Counted from the first letter of the stretch, positions 34,562 to 45,421 are shown. The stretch: 64,000 nt of DNA from an uncultured Winogradskyella sp. (GCF_947496485.1 NZ_CANMCZ010000002.1:186001-250000); one strand, 5' to 3'. Notes: a model not told the origin generated them from the sequence alone. Program-made: numbers and translations.

Positions 34562-36091
34562 ATGGATAACTATCATATCATTTCCTCAGAAGCATTAGAC
34601 ATTGTAACTATTTACAATATTTTTGATAACAACAAGAAATTAAAACTATCTGAAGAGTCTATTGAAAAAGTAGTGTCTTGTAAAGCTTATTTAGATGCTA
34701 AACTAGCAAATGATAAAAAGCCAATGTATGGTATTAATACTGGGTTTGGATCACTTTATAATGTAAAAATATCTGATAAAGATTTAACTCAGCTTCAAGA
34801 AAACTTAGTAATGTCTCATGCTTGTGGAACAGGTGATAGAGTACCAGAATCTGTTGTTAAGGTGATGTTGCTTTTAAAAATTCAATCCCTGAGCTATGGT
34901 CATAGTGGAGTACAATTAGAGACCATCAATCGATTAATAGATTTTTTTAACAATGATATTTTTCCGTTTGTTTACACCCAAGGATCTTTAGGTGCTTCGG
35001 GAGATTTAGCTCCTTTAGCTCACTTATCATTACCATTACTAGGAAAAGGAAATGTAATACATGATGGAAAGGAATATTTGGCAAATGAAATTTTAAAAAA
35101 ATTTAATTGGAAACCTATTAAACTTGAAGCAAAAGAAGGTTTAGCATTACTGAATGGTACACAGTTTATGAGTGCTTACGGAGTTTATCTCTTATTATTG
35201 TCTCATAAAACATCATATCTTGCGGATATTATTGCGTGTATTTCCTTAGATGCTTTTGATGGAAGATTAGATCCTTTTCATGATTTGGTACATGCGGTAA
35301 GACCTCATCCAGGGCAAAGAAAAGTTGCAAGACGATTTAATGAGCTTTTGGAAGGAAGTGAATTAATATCAAGAACGAAGGCACATGTTCAAGATCCTTA
35401 TTCGTTTCGTTGTATTCCGCAAGTACATGGGGCAACAAAGGATACTTTAGACTTTGTTGAAAAGGTAATTTTAACCGAAATTAATTCAGTCACAGATAAT
35501 CCTAATATTTTCCCTGAAGAAGATTTAATAATATCTGGTGGTAACTTCCATGGCCAGCCTTTAGCTTTAGCTTTGGATTATCTAAAAATTGCAATGGCAG
35601 AAATTGGTAATATTTCAGAACGCAGAGTATTTCAACTTGTATCTGGTTTAAGGGGTTTGCCCGCATTTTTAGTGGATAATCCTGGTCTCAATTCTGGTTT
35701 TATGATTCCGCAATACACAGCGGCAAGTATTGTAAGTGCTAATAAGCAGATGGCTACGCCTGCTAGTGTAGACAGCATAGTCTCCAGCAATGGACAAGAA
35801 GACCATGTAAGTATGGGTGCCAATGCAGCTACACAAGCTTATAGCTTAATAAGAAATGTTGAGCGTGTTATTGCAATTGAACTAATGAATGCTTCTCAAG
35901 CATTAGAATTTAGACGACCTTTAAAAACGTCACCTTTACTCGAATCGTTTTTAATACATTATAGAAAAGTAGTTCCTTTTATCAAAGTTGATGAAGTATT
36001 ACACGATGATATTGAATCTTCTATTCAGTTTTTGAAGGATGTGGATATTGAAGTTGAAGAATTATTTCTTAATCATTATGGTTTGAAATAA
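34562..36091 (+). CDS. hutH: Histidine ammonia-lyase (HutH)
   Basis: An enzyme of the MIO-containing aromatic ammonia-lyase family, which removes ammonia from histidine to give urocanate. In 509 residues: the N-terminal YGINTGFGSLYNV (catalytic Tyr region), the self-cyclising ASG in GSLGASGDLAPLAHLSLPLL (about residue 144), LLNGTQFMSAYG, QDPYSFRCIPQVHGA, SVTDNPNIF and SNGQEDHVSMGANAA. Length and motifs are normal. No hutU, hutI or hutG is in the window, so the histidine pathway is not clustered here; another aromatic amino acid as substrate cannot be excluded. It converges on the third STAS-like gene with 14 bases between. Confidence 0.9.
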   Translation: MDNYHIISSEALDIVTIYNIFDNNKKLKLSEESIEKVVSCKAYLDAKLANDKKPMYGINTGFGSLYNVKISDKDLTQLQENLVMSHACGTGDRVPESVVKVMLLLKIQSLSYGHSGVQLETINRLIDFFNNDIFPFVYTQGSLGASGDLAPLAHLSLPLLGKGNVIHDGKEYLANEILKKFNWKPIKLEAKEGLALLNGTQFMSAYGVYLLLLSHKTSYLADIIACISLDAFDGRLDPFHDLVHAVRPHPGQRKVARRFNELLEGSELISRTKAHVQDPYSFRCIPQVHGATKDTLDFVEKVILTEINSVTDNPNIFPEEDLIISGGNFHGQPLALALDYLKIAMAEIGNISERRVFQLVSGLRGLPAFLVDNPGLNSGFMIPQYTAASIVSANKQMATPASVDSIVSSNGQEDHVSMGANAATQAYSLIRNVERVIAIELMNASQALEFRRPLKTSPLLESFLIHYRKVVPFIKVDEVLHDDIESSIQFLKDVDIEVEELFLNHYGLK

Positions 36092-36105
36092 AAAAATTAA
36101 GAGTG

Positions 36106-36483
36106 TTATTTAGTTTTTTTAACCAAATGATCTGCCCAAGTGAACGCATCCTCCATTTTTGTAAATGTTTCAAAAGGTTTGTTGAAGAACATTTTTTCTA
36201 TTTCAGCATTTACCTTAGCCTTGTAGTTTTTAGAAACTACAGCAAAACCTTTTAAGTTTTCAATTTTGGAGGTTTCAAAATAAATTTTTGGATCTACAGA
36301 GTACGAATTTATTCTATGGGTAATGTATACGAAAGGTTTATCTAGAAAATAATTTTCGGTCACTTCTACAAGAATACTATTATGATCTGGCGTTATATTT
36401 ACACCTTCATTCATAACTACAACAACGTAGTTATCGTAGATTGACATTTTGCAAAAGTCGAAGGTAAGGGTTTCTTTCATCAC
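36106..36483 (-). CDS. STAS/SpoIIAA-like protein, third paralog
   Basis: A 125-residue cytosolic protein related to the tandem pair at 1.7-2.8 kb. The shared order is NEGVNI (about residues 27-32), KPF, HRINSYSVD and VNAEIEKMF, with similar total length, but it is clearly more divergent. It probably has the same alternating strand and helix fold (SpoIIAA-like, inference). No catalytic residues, signal peptide or membrane segment are seen. It lies just downstream of clpC on the same strand with a terminator between, and converges on hutH. Function unknown. Confidence 0.72.
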   Translation of the reverse strand: MMKETLTFDFCKMSIYDNYVVVVMNEGVNITPDHNSILVEVTENYFLDKPFVYITHRINSYSVDPKIYFETSKIENLKGFAVVSKNYKAKVNAEIEKMFFNKPFETFTKMEDAFTWADHLVKKTK

Positions 36484-36511
36484 AAAAATGGAATAATTTT
36501 AGGATTAAGGT

Positions 36512-36545
36512 AAAAAAAAACTCCTTCACAACGAAGGAGTTTAAA
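36512..36545 (-). terminator. Terminator downstream of clpC
   Basis: Reverse strand: ACTCCTTC-GTTGT-GAAGGAGT (36520-36540) followed by a run of nine T (36512-36520 on the plus strand is all A). Strong rho-independent form. Confidence 0.88.
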
Positions 36546-36564
36546 TTATAATAGGTAAACTGAC

Positions 36565-39114
36565 TTAAGATTCTGTTGTTTTACCAGATGTCTTTATTTT
36601 AATTTTTAAAATATCATTTTTTTCATCTAAATCCATAGTTATGGTATCACCTTCATGGATCTTTGAATTGATAATCTCTTCAGCTAAAGCATCTTCAACA
36701 TACTTCTGAATAGCTCTATTGAGAGGTCTAGCTCCATATTGTTTATCAAATCCTTTTTCGGCAATATAGTCTTTTGCTTTGTTTGTTAGCTTTAGTTCGT
36801 AACCTATATCTTTGATTCGGTCAATGAGCTTAACTAATTCAATATCAATTATTTTATTAATATCTTCTTTTTCTAAAGCATTAAATACAATAACATCATC
36901 GATTCTGTTTAAAAACTCTGGTGCAAAGGCTTTTTTAAGTGCATTTTCAATCACACCTTTTGCATGATCTGATTCTTGAGCTGCTTTGGCAGAAGTACCA
37001 AAACCAACACCAGTTCCAAAATCTTTTAGTTTTCTGGCCCCAATATTAGATGTCATTATAATAATGGTATTTCTAAAATCAATTTTACGACCAAGACTAT
37101 CAGTTAAGTAACCATCATCTAAAACTTGTAAGAGCATATTAAATACGTCTGGATGTGCTTTTTCTATTTCATCCAAAAGTACTACAGCATAAGGTTTACG
37201 TCTTATTTTTTCTGTAAGCTGACCACCTTCTTCATAACCAACGTAGCCTGGAGGTGCACCAATTAAACGCGAAATAGCAAATTTTTCCATGTATTCACTC
37301 ATATCAATGCGCACTAAAGCATCGTCACTATCAAATAGCTCTTTTGCTAAAACTTTAGCTAACTGCGTTTTACCGACACCAGTTTGTCCTAAAAATATAA
37401 ATGACCCAATTGGTTTATTAGGATCTTTAAGCCCAGCTCTGTTTCTCTGAATAGCTTTAACCACTTTAGCAACAGCATTATCTTGTCCAATAACTTTGCC
37501 TTTTATTAAATCTGGCAATTGTGATAATTTATTAATCTCAGTTTGCGCAATTTTGTTTACAGGTATGCCAGTCATCATAGAAACCACATCAGCAACATTA
37601 TCTTCGGTGACAACTTCTCGATGCTGTTTAGTTTCTTCCTCCCATTTTTCTTGAGCAGAAGCTAAATCTTTTTCTAAGCGTTTTTCATCATCACGGAGCT
37701 TTGCAGCTTCTTCATATTTTTGTTTTTTAACAACACTATTCTTAGTTTCTTTTACCTCTTCTAGTTTCTTTTCTAACTCAAGAATCTGATCAGGCACATC
37801 AATATTAGTAATATGAACACGAGAGCCAGCTTCGTCTAAAGCATCTATAGCTTTATCTGGTAAGAATCTCTCAGTCATGTAACGATTAGTCAATTTTACA
37901 CAAGCCTCAATCGCTTCATCTGTATAATCGACATTGTGATGTTCTTCATATTTACCTTTTATATTGTTAAGAATTTCAATAGTTTCTTCAACAGTAGTTG
38001 GCTCTACAATAACCTTCTGAAAACGACGCTCTAAAGCACCATCTTTTTCGATATATTGTCTATACTCGTCTAGAGTAGTTGCGCCAATACATTGTATTTC
38101 GCCTCTCGCAAGAGCTGGTTTAAACATATTTGAGGCATCAAGACTTCCGGTAGCACCACCAGCACCAACAATAGTATGAATTTCGTCAATAAACAAAATG
38201 ATGTCATCATTCTTTTCTAGCTCGTTCATAACAGCTTTCATGCGTTCTTCAAACTGTCCTCTGTATTTGGTTCCTGCTACTAAACTTGCTAAATCTAAAG
38301 TCACAACCCGCTTGTTAAATAGCGTACGTGATACTTTACGTTTAACGATTCTTAATGCGAGTCCCTCAGCGATAGCTGATTTACCAACACCTGGTTCTCC
38401 TATTAATAAAGGATTGTTTTTCTTTCTTCTACTTAAAATTTGAGATACACGTTGTATTTCTTTTTCTCGTCCTACAACAGGATCTAGCTTGCCTTCTTCT
38501 GCAAGCACAGTTAAATCTCTACCAAAATTGTCTAATACAGGTGTCTTAGATTTTTTGTTCGTTTTACTCGATTGTCCACCAAATGGATTTTGTTTTGCAT
38601 CATCATCCTCGTTAATATCATCATCTTCAGAGAATGATTCTGCTTTTGGTGTGTCTAGGTAATCATCTTCGCTAGTAATCATAGATTTGAATTCTTCTTT
38701 TACGTTATCATAATCAACTTTTAGCTTATTTAAAAGCTTAGTTGTAGGATCATTTTCATTTCTTAAAATGCACAATAATAAATGCGCTGTATTTATAGAG
38801 GTGCTTTGAAAAAGCTTTGCTTCTAAAAATGTTGTTTTTAAAGCACGCTCAGCTTGCCTCGTAAGGTGTAAGTTCTTTTTTTCGTTAGATGTAGTTATAT
38901 TAGGATTTGCAGGACTTAGAATTTCAACCTTTCTTCTTAGGTGATTTAAATCTACGTCTAATGCACTAAGTATATCAATTGCTTTACCATTTCCATCTCT
39001 TAAAAGCCCTAACATTAAATGTTCGGTGCCAATAAAGTCATGACCTAGTCGCAAAGCTTCTTCTTTGCTAAAAGCAATAACATCTTTAACTCTTGGGGAA
39101 AAATTATCATCCAT
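36565..39114 (-). CDS. clpC: ClpC-type AAA+ unfoldase
   Basis: An ATP-dependent Hsp100 unfoldase that feeds proteins to ClpP. The 849 residues hold two Clp_N repeats (about 1-145; [20 protein letters not shown], then the second repeat), an acidic linker rich in D/E (about 148-175), the D1 ATPase (Walker [10 protein letters not shown] about 240; Walker [10 protein letters not shown]), a middle coiled coil with UVR motif ([16 protein letters not shown]), and the D2 ATPase (Walker [10 protein letters not shown] about 575; [33 protein letters not shown]). The middle domain and N-domain mark ClpC rather than ClpA or ClpB. It is divergent from gyrA with a 262-base spacer. Confidence 0.95.
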   Translation of the reverse strand: MDDNFSPRVKDVIAFSKEEALRLGHDFIGTEHLMLGLLRDGNGKAIDILSALDVDLNHLRRKVEILSPANPNITTSNEKKNLHLTRQAERALKTTFLEAKLFQSTSINTAHLLLCILRNENDPTTKLLNKLKVDYDNVKEEFKSMITSEDDYLDTPKAESFSEDDDINEDDDAKQNPFGGQSSKTNKKSKTPVLDNFGRDLTVLAEEGKLDPVVGREKEIQRVSQILSRRKKNNPLLIGEPGVGKSAIAEGLALRIVKRKVSRTLFNKRVVTLDLASLVAGTKYRGQFEERMKAVMNELEKNDDIILFIDEIHTIVGAGGATGSLDASNMFKPALARGEIQCIGATTLDEYRQYIEKDGALERRFQKVIVEPTTVEETIEILNNIKGKYEEHHNVDYTDEAIEACVKLTNRYMTERFLPDKAIDALDEAGSRVHITNIDVPDQILELEKKLEEVKETKNSVVKKQKYEEAAKLRDDEKRLEKDLASAQEKWEEETKQHREVVTEDNVADVVSMMTGIPVNKIAQTEINKLSQLPDLIKGKVIGQDNAVAKVVKAIQRNRAGLKDPNKPIGSFIFLGQTGVGKTQLAKVLAKELFDSDDALVRIDMSEYMEKFAISRLIGAPPGYVGYEEGGQLTEKIRRKPYAVVLLDEIEKAHPDVFNMLLQVLDDGYLTDSLGRKIDFRNTIIIMTSNIGARKLKDFGTGVGFGTSAKAAQESDHAKGVIENALKKAFAPEFLNRIDDVIVFNALEKEDINKIIDIELVKLIDRIKDIGYELKLTNKAKDYIAEKGFDKQYGARPLNRAIQKYVEDALAEEIINSKIHEGDTITMDLDEKNDILKIKIKTSGKTTES

Positions 39115-39267
39115 ATTAAATTCCTTTCTGCATTAAAAATAATAAAAACATATTGAGTATAAGGCAAAAACTATACCTTAATTATATGTTGTCAACGAAG
39201 AGACTAAAAAAGCATTTTATATCAAAGCAAATTTTGAGATACTTATTAACTAAAAAGATATCAAATA

Positions 39268-39298
39268 TTGTTAATAAAAACTCCTAAATATAGCTTTG
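39268..39298 (+). promoter_or_regulatory. Flavobacterial promoter for gyrA
   Basis: TTG at 39268-39270 and TAGCTTTG at 39291-39298 (exact TAnnTTTG) are 20 bases apart; the ATG at 39377 is 78 bases further on. Both elements match the known Bacteroidota promoter. Confidence 0.55.
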
Positions 39299-39376
39299 CA
39301 ATTCTCTTTAAACACTCATAAAATAGTTATATTAGCGCGTTATGAAAACCTACAAAAAAACTAATTAATTTTATTT

Positions 39377-41914
39377 ATGGCAGAAGGAGAAAAACTCATT
39401 CCAATTAATATTGAAGATGAAATGAAATCGGCTTACATTGATTATTCAATGTCGGTCATTGTGTCACGTGCATTACCAGATGTAAGAGATGGTTTAAAGC
39501 CTGTTCATCGACGTGTACTTTATGGTATGCACGAACTAGGTGTTAGAGCAAACAGTGCACATAAAAAATCAGCAAGAATAGTCGGTGAAGTTTTAGGTAA
39601 GTATCATCCGCATGGAGATACATCAGTTTATGACGCTATGGTGCGTATGGCTCAAGAATGGAGCTTACGTTATATGTTGGTTGATGGTCAGGGTAACTTT
39701 GGGTCTGTAGATGGCGATAGTCCTGCTGCAATGCGTTATACAGAAGCGCGAATGCGTAAGATATCTGAAGACATGTTGGCAGATATTGACAAAGAGACGG
39801 TAGATCATAAATTAAACTTTGATGATACACTTGAAGAACCAACAGTTTTACCAACACGTATTCCTGGTTTATTAGTTAATGGTGCCTCTGGTATTGCTGT
39901 AGGTATGGCTACTAATATGCCACCGCATAATTTAACGGAAGTAGTAAATGGTACTATTGCGTACATTGAAAATAACGATATAGAGATAGATGAATTAATA
40001 CAGCACGTTAAAGCACCAGATTTTCCTACAGGTGGTACCATTTATGGTTATGATGGTGTTAAGGAGGCTTTTCATACGGGTCGTGGACGTATTGTTATGC
40101 GTGGTAAAGCTATTATTGAAGAAGTACAAGGTAGAGAATGTGTTATAGTCACTGAGATTCCTTATCAAGTTAATAAAGCAGACATGATTAAAAAGACTGC
40201 TGATTTGGTAAATGATAAAAAACTCGAAGGTATAGCTACAATAAGAGATGAGTCTGATAGAAACGGTATGCGTATTGTTTATGTATTAAAGCGTGATGCC
40301 ATTCCTAATATTGTTTTAAATAAATTATATAAATATACAGCATTACAATCGTCATTTAGTGTCAACAATATAGCACTAGTTAACGGTCGTCCGCAGTTAT
40401 TAAACTTAAAAGAGTTAATTCATTATTTCGTTGAGCACAGACATGAAGTTGTTGTTAGACGTACAACATACGAATTACGTAAAGCGGAAGAACGTGCTCA
40501 TATATTAGAAGGTTTAATTATAGCTTCAGATAATATAGATGAAGTTATTGCTCTTATTAGAGCGTCATCTAATGCAGATGAAGCACGTAACAAGTTAATT
40601 GAACGATTTAAGTTATCTGAAATACAAGCCAAAGCCATTGTTGAAATGCGTTTACGCCAGTTAACAGGTTTAGAGCAAGATAAATTACGTTCTGAGTATG
40701 ATGAGTTAATGAAAACCATTGAAGATCTTAAAGATATCTTAGATAAGAAAGAGCGTCGTATGGCTATCATTAAAGAAGAATTAGAGGTTGTTAGAGATAA
40801 ATATGGTGATGAGCGTCGTTCTGTGATTGAGTATGCTGGTGGAGATTTGAGTATAGAAGATATGATACCTGATGAGAAGGTTGTAATTACAATTTCTCAT
40901 GCAGGATATATTAAGAGAACGTCACTAACAGAATACAAAACACAAAATAGAGGTGGAGTTGGTCAGAAAGCATCAACAACGCGTAATGAAGATTTCTTAG
41001 AGCATTTATTTGTTGGGACTAATCATCAATATATGTTATTCTTTACTCAAAAAGGAAAATGTTTTTGGATGCGTGTTTATGAAATTCCTGAGGGTGCAAA
41101 AACATCTAAGGGTAGAGCAATTCAAAACCTTATAAATATTGAACAAGATGACAAGGTTATGGCTTTTATCTGTACTCAAGATTTAAAAGACGAAGACTAC
41201 ATTAACAGTCATTATGTAATTATGGCAACCAAAAAAGGTCAAGTTAAGAAAACATCTCTCGAACAGTATTCTAGACCAAGAACAAATGGTATTAACGCTA
41301 TAACAATTAAAGAAGATGACACTCTATTAGAGGCTAAATTAACAACAGGTGAAAGCCAGGTTATGTTAGCTCTTAAATCTGGTAAAGCGATTCGTTTTGA
41401 AGAGGCAAAGACTAGACCTATGGGTAGAAACGCTTCTGGAGTCAGAGGTATTAGATTACAAGATGAAAAAACCGATGAGGTTATAGGAATGATTGCTGTT
41501 GATGATATGGATAGTAATATACTTGTTGTTTCTGAAAATGGTTATGGAAAACGCTCTAGTTTGGAAGATTATAGAATTACTAACAGAGGCGGAAAAGGTG
41601 TAAAAACTATTTCTATTACAGAAAAAACTGGTAACTTAGTGTCTATTAAGAATGTAACTGATGAAGATGACTTAATGATTATCAATAAATCTGGTATAGC
41701 AATACGTATGGCAGTAGCAGACTTGCGTGTAATGGGAAGAGCTACTCAAGGTGTAAAATTAATAAACCTAAAGGGTAAAGATTCTATAGCAGCAGTAGCT
41801 AAAGTGATGAAAGATGATGAGGAAGATGCCGATGAGATTGATACTGATGTGGCTGAAAATCAAGACTCTAATGAAGATGGCACGGCTATTGATAATAATG
41901 AAACTGAAAACTAA
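39377..41914 (+). CDS. gyrA: DNA gyrase subunit A (GyrA)
   Basis: The breakage-reunion subunit of DNA gyrase. In 845 residues: the winged-helix region SYDYSM-type start ([20 protein letters not shown]), [32 protein letters not shown], and the catalytic Tyr in [10 protein letters not shown] (about residue 120). The C-terminal beta-pinwheel (about 500-820) has repeated blades; the motif closest to the GyrA box is QNRGGVG, with NRGGKG in a later blade. The tail after about 815 is very acidic ([12 protein letters not shown]), as is common for GyrA. A TPR protein gene follows after 28 bases on the same strand. Confidence 0.96.
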   Translation: MAEGEKLIPINIEDEMKSAYIDYSMSVIVSRALPDVRDGLKPVHRRVLYGMHELGVRANSAHKKSARIVGEVLGKYHPHGDTSVYDAMVRMAQEWSLRYMLVDGQGNFGSVDGDSPAAMRYTEARMRKISEDMLADIDKETVDHKLNFDDTLEEPTVLPTRIPGLLVNGASGIAVGMATNMPPHNLTEVVNGTIAYIENNDIEIDELIQHVKAPDFPTGGTIYGYDGVKEAFHTGRGRIVMRGKAIIEEVQGRECVIVTEIPYQVNKADMIKKTADLVNDKKLEGIATIRDESDRNGMRIVYVLKRDAIPNIVLNKLYKYTALQSSFSVNNIALVNGRPQLLNLKELIHYFVEHRHEVVVRRTTYELRKAEERAHILEGLIIASDNIDEVIALIRASSNADEARNKLIERFKLSEIQAKAIVEMRLRQLTGLEQDKLRSEYDELMKTIEDLKDILDKKERRMAIIKEELEVVRDKYGDERRSVIEYAGGDLSIEDMIPDEKVVITISHAGYIKRTSLTEYKTQNRGGVGQKASTTRNEDFLEHLFVGTNHQYMLFFTQKGKCFWMRVYEIPEGAKTSKGRAIQNLINIEQDDKVMAFICTQDLKDEDYINSHYVIMATKKGQVKKTSLEQYSRPRTNGINAITIKEDDTLLEAKLTTGESQVMLALKSGKAIRFEEAKTRPMGRNASGVRGIRLQDEKTDEVIGMIAVDDMDSNILVVSENGYGKRSSLEDYRITNRGGKGVKTISITEKTGNLVSIKNVTDEDDLMIINKSGIAIRMAVADLRVMGRATQGVKLINLKGKDSIAAVAKVMKDDEEDADEIDTDVAENQDSNEDGTAIDNNETEN

Positions 41915-41942
41915 AAATTAACAATAAACTATTTATTACAAG

Positions 41943-43229
41943 ATGAAAAAACTAATTGCATTAGTGTTGCTCGTAGCAGTTACTTCGATGTCTTTTGCAC
42001 AAAAGAATGAAGTTAAGGCCATTGAGAAAGCACTTAAAAACTCGAATTTTGGTGATGCTAAATCTGCAGTTTCCTCAGCAGATGCATTACTAGGAAATAT
42101 GGACGATAAAACAAAAGCCAAGTTTTATTATTTAAAAGCTCAGGCGTTATATGCAGATGGTCAAGGCTCTGATGCCGATGTTGACGAAGCTATTTCAACT
42201 TTGGATAAGTTGAAAGACTTAGAGTCTTCAATGGGTAAGCTAAGGTATACGGAAGATGCTAATACAATGAAAACAGGTATGATAAGCTCTTTTTTAACTA
42301 AAGCTAACGATGCTTTTACTAGCAAAAATTACAAGGTTGCTGCTAAAGGGTTTGAGAAAGTTTACAGGATGTCTCCGAAAGATACTTTATATCTTTATTA
42401 TGCGGCAACATCTTCGGTTTCTGTTCCTGATTATGATACAGCTTTAGATTACTATATTGAATTAAAGAATATGGGGTATAGTGGTGAAAAAATGAATTAT
42501 TATGCTACTAATGTAGACACAGATGTAGAAGAAACGTTTGGTGATAAATCATCTAGAGATTTATCAGTAAAGGCAAAATTGCATAAAGACCCTAGAGATG
42601 TAATGAGTGAGGCAAAAACTGCAGAGATTGTTAAAAATATTGCATTGATCTATGTATCACAAGGAAAAAACGAAAAGGCATTAGGAGCAATGGCAGATGC
42701 TCGTGCTGAAAACCCAGATGATATTGGATTATTATTATCTGAGGCTAATGTTCATTTAAAGATGGGTAATAGAGATAAGTTCAAAGCTTTAATGGAAGAA
42801 GCAACTGAGAAAGATCCTAATAATTCGGAGTTATTTTATAATTTGGGTGTTTTAGCTGCTGAAGCTGGTAACAACGAAGAGTCATTAAACTATTATAAAA
42901 AAGCAATTGAAATAAATCCTAATTATGTTGATGCTTATAATAATATAGCTGTTACAATTTTATCTGGTGAAGCTGCGATAGTAGAAGAAATGAATGGACT
43001 AGGAACGAGCTCAGCTGATAACAAAAAGTATGACGAATTAAAAGAACAGCGTGCACAATTATATAGTGATGCTATTCCTTATTTAGAAAAAGCTTTAGAA
43101 TTAAAAAACACAAATATAGACGCTGCAAGAACTTTAATGAATATTTACAGTGCTATTGGTGAAATGGATAAGTTTAAGGCAATGAAAGCCAAAATAGAAA
43201 CAATGGAAGCATCTGCAGGAGGTAACTAA
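41943..43229 (+). CDS. Exported tetratricopeptide-repeat protein
   Basis: A 428-residue secreted or periplasmic protein. The signal peptide is MKKLIALVLLVAVTSMSFAQ. TPR units are seen at about 50-75, 115-150, 240-270, 270-300 and 300-335 (for example SELFYNLGVLAAEAGNNEESLNYYKKA and NYVDAYNNIAVTI), then EKALELKNTNIDAARTLMNIY near the end. Such proteins usually serve as scaffolds; no enzyme domain is present. It follows gyrA by 28 bases and could be transcribed with it. A strong terminator closes it. Confidence 0.87.
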   Translation: MKKLIALVLLVAVTSMSFAQKNEVKAIEKALKNSNFGDAKSAVSSADALLGNMDDKTKAKFYYLKAQALYADGQGSDADVDEAISTLDKLKDLESSMGKLRYTEDANTMKTGMISSFLTKANDAFTSKNYKVAAKGFEKVYRMSPKDTLYLYYAATSSVSVPDYDTALDYYIELKNMGYSGEKMNYYATNVDTDVEETFGDKSSRDLSVKAKLHKDPRDVMSEAKTAEIVKNIALIYVSQGKNEKALGAMADARAENPDDIGLLLSEANVHLKMGNRDKFKALMEEATEKDPNNSELFYNLGVLAAEAGNNEESLNYYKKAIEINPNYVDAYNNIAVTILSGEAAIVEEMNGLGTSSADNKKYDELKEQRAQLYSDAIPYLEKALELKNTNIDAARTLMNIYSAIGEMDKFKAMKAKIETMEASAGGN

Positions 43230-43243
43230 TTGTCTTTGTTTAA

Positions 43244-43283
43244 GAGAAAAAAATGCGACTTATATTATAAGTCGCATTTTTTA
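43244..43283. terminator. Bidirectional terminator after the TPR gene
   Basis: AAAAAATGCGACTTATA pairs with TATAAGTCGCATTTTTT around 43247-43282, a long stem with A- and T-runs on the two sides. Its right end overlaps the stop codon of the convergent NlpC/P60 gene. Confidence 0.92.
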
Positions 43284-44030
43284 TATAATCTTTTTGATGA
43301 CTCTTAGTTTATGAGTATGGCTATTTTTATCCATATTATAAATACCACTATGATCTAATCTATCTATTCTCACTTTGCCGTGTGCATGGATAATGTAATT
43401 GTCTTCCATTATAATACCAACATGTATAATGTTGCCTTCGGAATTATCAAAAAAAGCTAAATCACCAGGCTCACTTTCTTCAATAAAACTTAGGGCTTCA
43501 CCTTGTGTTGCCTGCTCAGATGCGTCTCTTAAAAGTTGATATCCATTTAGTTTATAGACCATTTGAGTAAATCCAGAACAATCTATACCAAAAGGTGTTT
43601 TACCTCCCCATAAATAAGGGGCATTTAAATACAGGAAAGATGTCTTAACTATTTCTGCTTTTGGACGCTTTATATTTAAACTATTACCATCAAAACTGTG
43701 GTCAAGTATGCTTAGACCATTTAAATTAGATCCGACAGGAATAGGATACAAATTATTTGAAGCATCTGTAACAAATTCTATTAAATCTTTAGAAAGTCTG
43801 TTGTCAGATTTTGATAATTGTTTGTAATTAGATTCTTCAATCTCTAAATACTGTTTATTATCAATCCAACCTTCATATTTATCATATGCAAAACGAATGC
43901 GACTCCATTTTTTACGTTGTTCCAACACTTTAAAATGGTCTCCATATAAAGCTTGCGTTACCATTTCACTAGTATCGCTAGGTTCTAATCGTATTGGTAC
44001 AATCCCTAGATTGCAAATGCCGTACTGCAT
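43281..44030 (-). CDS. NlpC/P60 family (C40) peptidase with SH3-like N-terminus
   Basis: A 249-residue cell-wall-type peptidase, probably cleaving between D-Glu and a diamino acid in peptidoglycan. The N-terminal SH3b-like region (about 5-60) has SEMVTQALYGDHFKVLEQ and WSRIRFAYDKYEGWI. The C40 domain (about 115-249) holds the catalytic Cys in GIDCSGFTQMVY (about 149), His in NIIHVGIIM and the third residue in YIIHAHGKV. There is no signal peptide at this start, which is typical for flavobacterial members of this family. It is nine bases downstream of the thiolase gene on the same strand. Confidence 0.93.
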   Translation of the reverse strand: MQYGICNLGIVPIRLEPSDTSEMVTQALYGDHFKVLEQRKKWSRIRFAYDKYEGWIDNKQYLEIEESNYKQLSKSDNRLSKDLIEFVTDASNNLYPIPVGSNLNGLSILDHSFDGNSLNIKRPKAEIVKTSFLYLNAPYLWGGKTPFGIDCSGFTQMVYKLNGYQLLRDASEQATQGEALSFIEESEPGDLAFFDNSEGNIIHVGIIMEDNYIIHAHGKVRIDRLDHSGIYNMDKNSHTHKLRVIKKII

Positions 44031-44039
44031 AAATAATAT

Positions 44040-45218
44040 TTAAGCGCGTTCTAATACCATAGCAGAAGCACCACCACCACCATTACAAATAGCAGCTGCT
44101 CCGATATTAGCATCATTTTGATGAAGAACATTTATTAAGGTCACTAGAATTCTAGCACCAGAACAGCCAAGAGGATGACCTAAAGAAACTGCACCTCCAT
44201 TAACATTGACATTTTTATCGTCTAGTCCTAAAATTTTCATATTAGCTAAGCCTACAACTGAAAATGCTTCATTAAATTCAAAATAGTCAACATGACTTAA
44301 TGAAATATTGGCTTTTGCTAGTGCTTTAGGTAGTGCTTTAGCGGGAGCAGTCGTAAACCATTTTGGTTCTTGTGCTGCGTCAGCATAACTTTTTATTATG
44401 GCAATAGGTTTTAGACCAAGTTCATTTGCTTTTTCTCTGCTCATGAGTACCATTGCAGCAGCACCATCATTAATGGTTGATGCATTAGCAGCAGTTACAG
44501 TACCATCTTTTGTGAAAGCTGGACGTAAAGCAGGAATTTTTTCCATTTTTACGTTTGTATATTCTTCATCCCTATCTACTACAATTGGTTCTCCTCGACG
44601 TTGAGGTACTTCAACAGGAATAACTTCATTGTTAAATTTACCTGCATCCCATGCGGAACTTGAGCGATTATAGGATTGAATAGCATAAGCATCTTGATCT
44701 TCTCTACTGAACTTGTATTCATTGGCACAGGCATCTGCACAAACTCCCATAGCGTTTTTGTCATAGGCATCGACTAATCCATCTTTTTGCATACCATCTT
44801 CTAGTGTAGCTGGTCCAAATTTTGTTGCTGAACGTGCATGGTAATAATGAGGAATCGCACTCATATTTTCCATACCTCCTGCAACAACTATCTCGGCATC
44901 ACCTAGTTGAATAGCTTGAGCAGCTTGCATAATTGCCTTCATGCCAGAAGCACATACTTTATTAATAGTGGTGCAAGGGACTGTGTCTGGTATGCCAGCG
45001 TAAATAGCAGCTTGTCTTGCTGGAGCTTGGCCTGTACCTGCTTGTACAACATTACCCATTAAAACTTCATCAACCGATTCTGCTTTCAAATTTATTTTAT
45101 CTAAAGCGCCTTTAATTGCAGCTGCACCTAATCTTGGTGCCGGTATACTAGATAAACTTCCTAAAAAACTACCAATTGGAGTTCTTACTGCCGAAACTAT
45201 GACAACGTCCTTGTTCAT
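44040..45218 (-). CDS. Acetyl-CoA C-acetyltransferase (thiolase)
   Basis: A 392-residue thiolase, which condenses or cleaves acyl-CoA with acetyl-CoA. The catalytic Cys is in TINKVCASGMKAIMQA (about residue 89), NEAFSVVGLA carries the active-site His-Asn region, GGAVSLGHPLGCSGAR the second His, and AAICNGGGGASAMVLE the C-terminal Cys. The full-length match to the AtoB/PhaA type suggests acetoacetyl-CoA formation, but a beta-oxidation role is also possible. It is followed by the NlpC/P60 gene with nine bases between. Confidence 0.94.
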   Translation of the reverse strand: MNKDVVIVSAVRTPIGSFLGSLSSIPAPRLGAAAIKGALDKINLKAESVDEVLMGNVVQAGTGQAPARQAAIYAGIPDTVPCTTINKVCASGMKAIMQAAQAIQLGDAEIVVAGGMENMSAIPHYYHARSATKFGPATLEDGMQKDGLVDAYDKNAMGVCADACANEYKFSREDQDAYAIQSYNRSSSAWDAGKFNNEVIPVEVPQRRGEPIVVDRDEEYTNVKMEKIPALRPAFTKDGTVTAANASTINDGAAAMVLMSREKANELGLKPIAIIKSYADAAQEPKWFTTAPAKALPKALAKANISLSHVDYFEFNEAFSVVGLANMKILGLDDKNVNVNGGAVSLGHPLGCSGARILVTLINVLHQNDANIGAAAICNGGGGASAMVLERA

Positions 45219-45315
45219 TGTGTTATGATTATATTAGTTGCTGCGAAATTAATCATTTTTTGAGAGATTTCGGAATGTATTACTGATTATAGCGGTCTAA
45301 AATTCTAATATTTAT

Positions 45316-45398
45316 TACATTTGATTGTATATGAAACATCAGAGAATAAAATTTTATATATATATAAATATAATTTTATAGATGTTCCATGTGACCGT
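45316..45398 (+). promoter_or_regulatory. -7 box and long AT-rich hairpin upstream of the 7TM-HD gene
   Basis: TACATTTG at 45316-45323 matches the -7 element. Downstream, GAAACATC (about 45334-45341) can pair with GATGTTCC (about 45381-45388) around inner arms TAAAATTTTATA and TATAATTTTA. This would form a large stem in the 5' leader of the gene at 45422. Confidence 0.35.
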
Positions 45399-45421
45399 TA
45401 AAAAACGATGAATATAAACAC

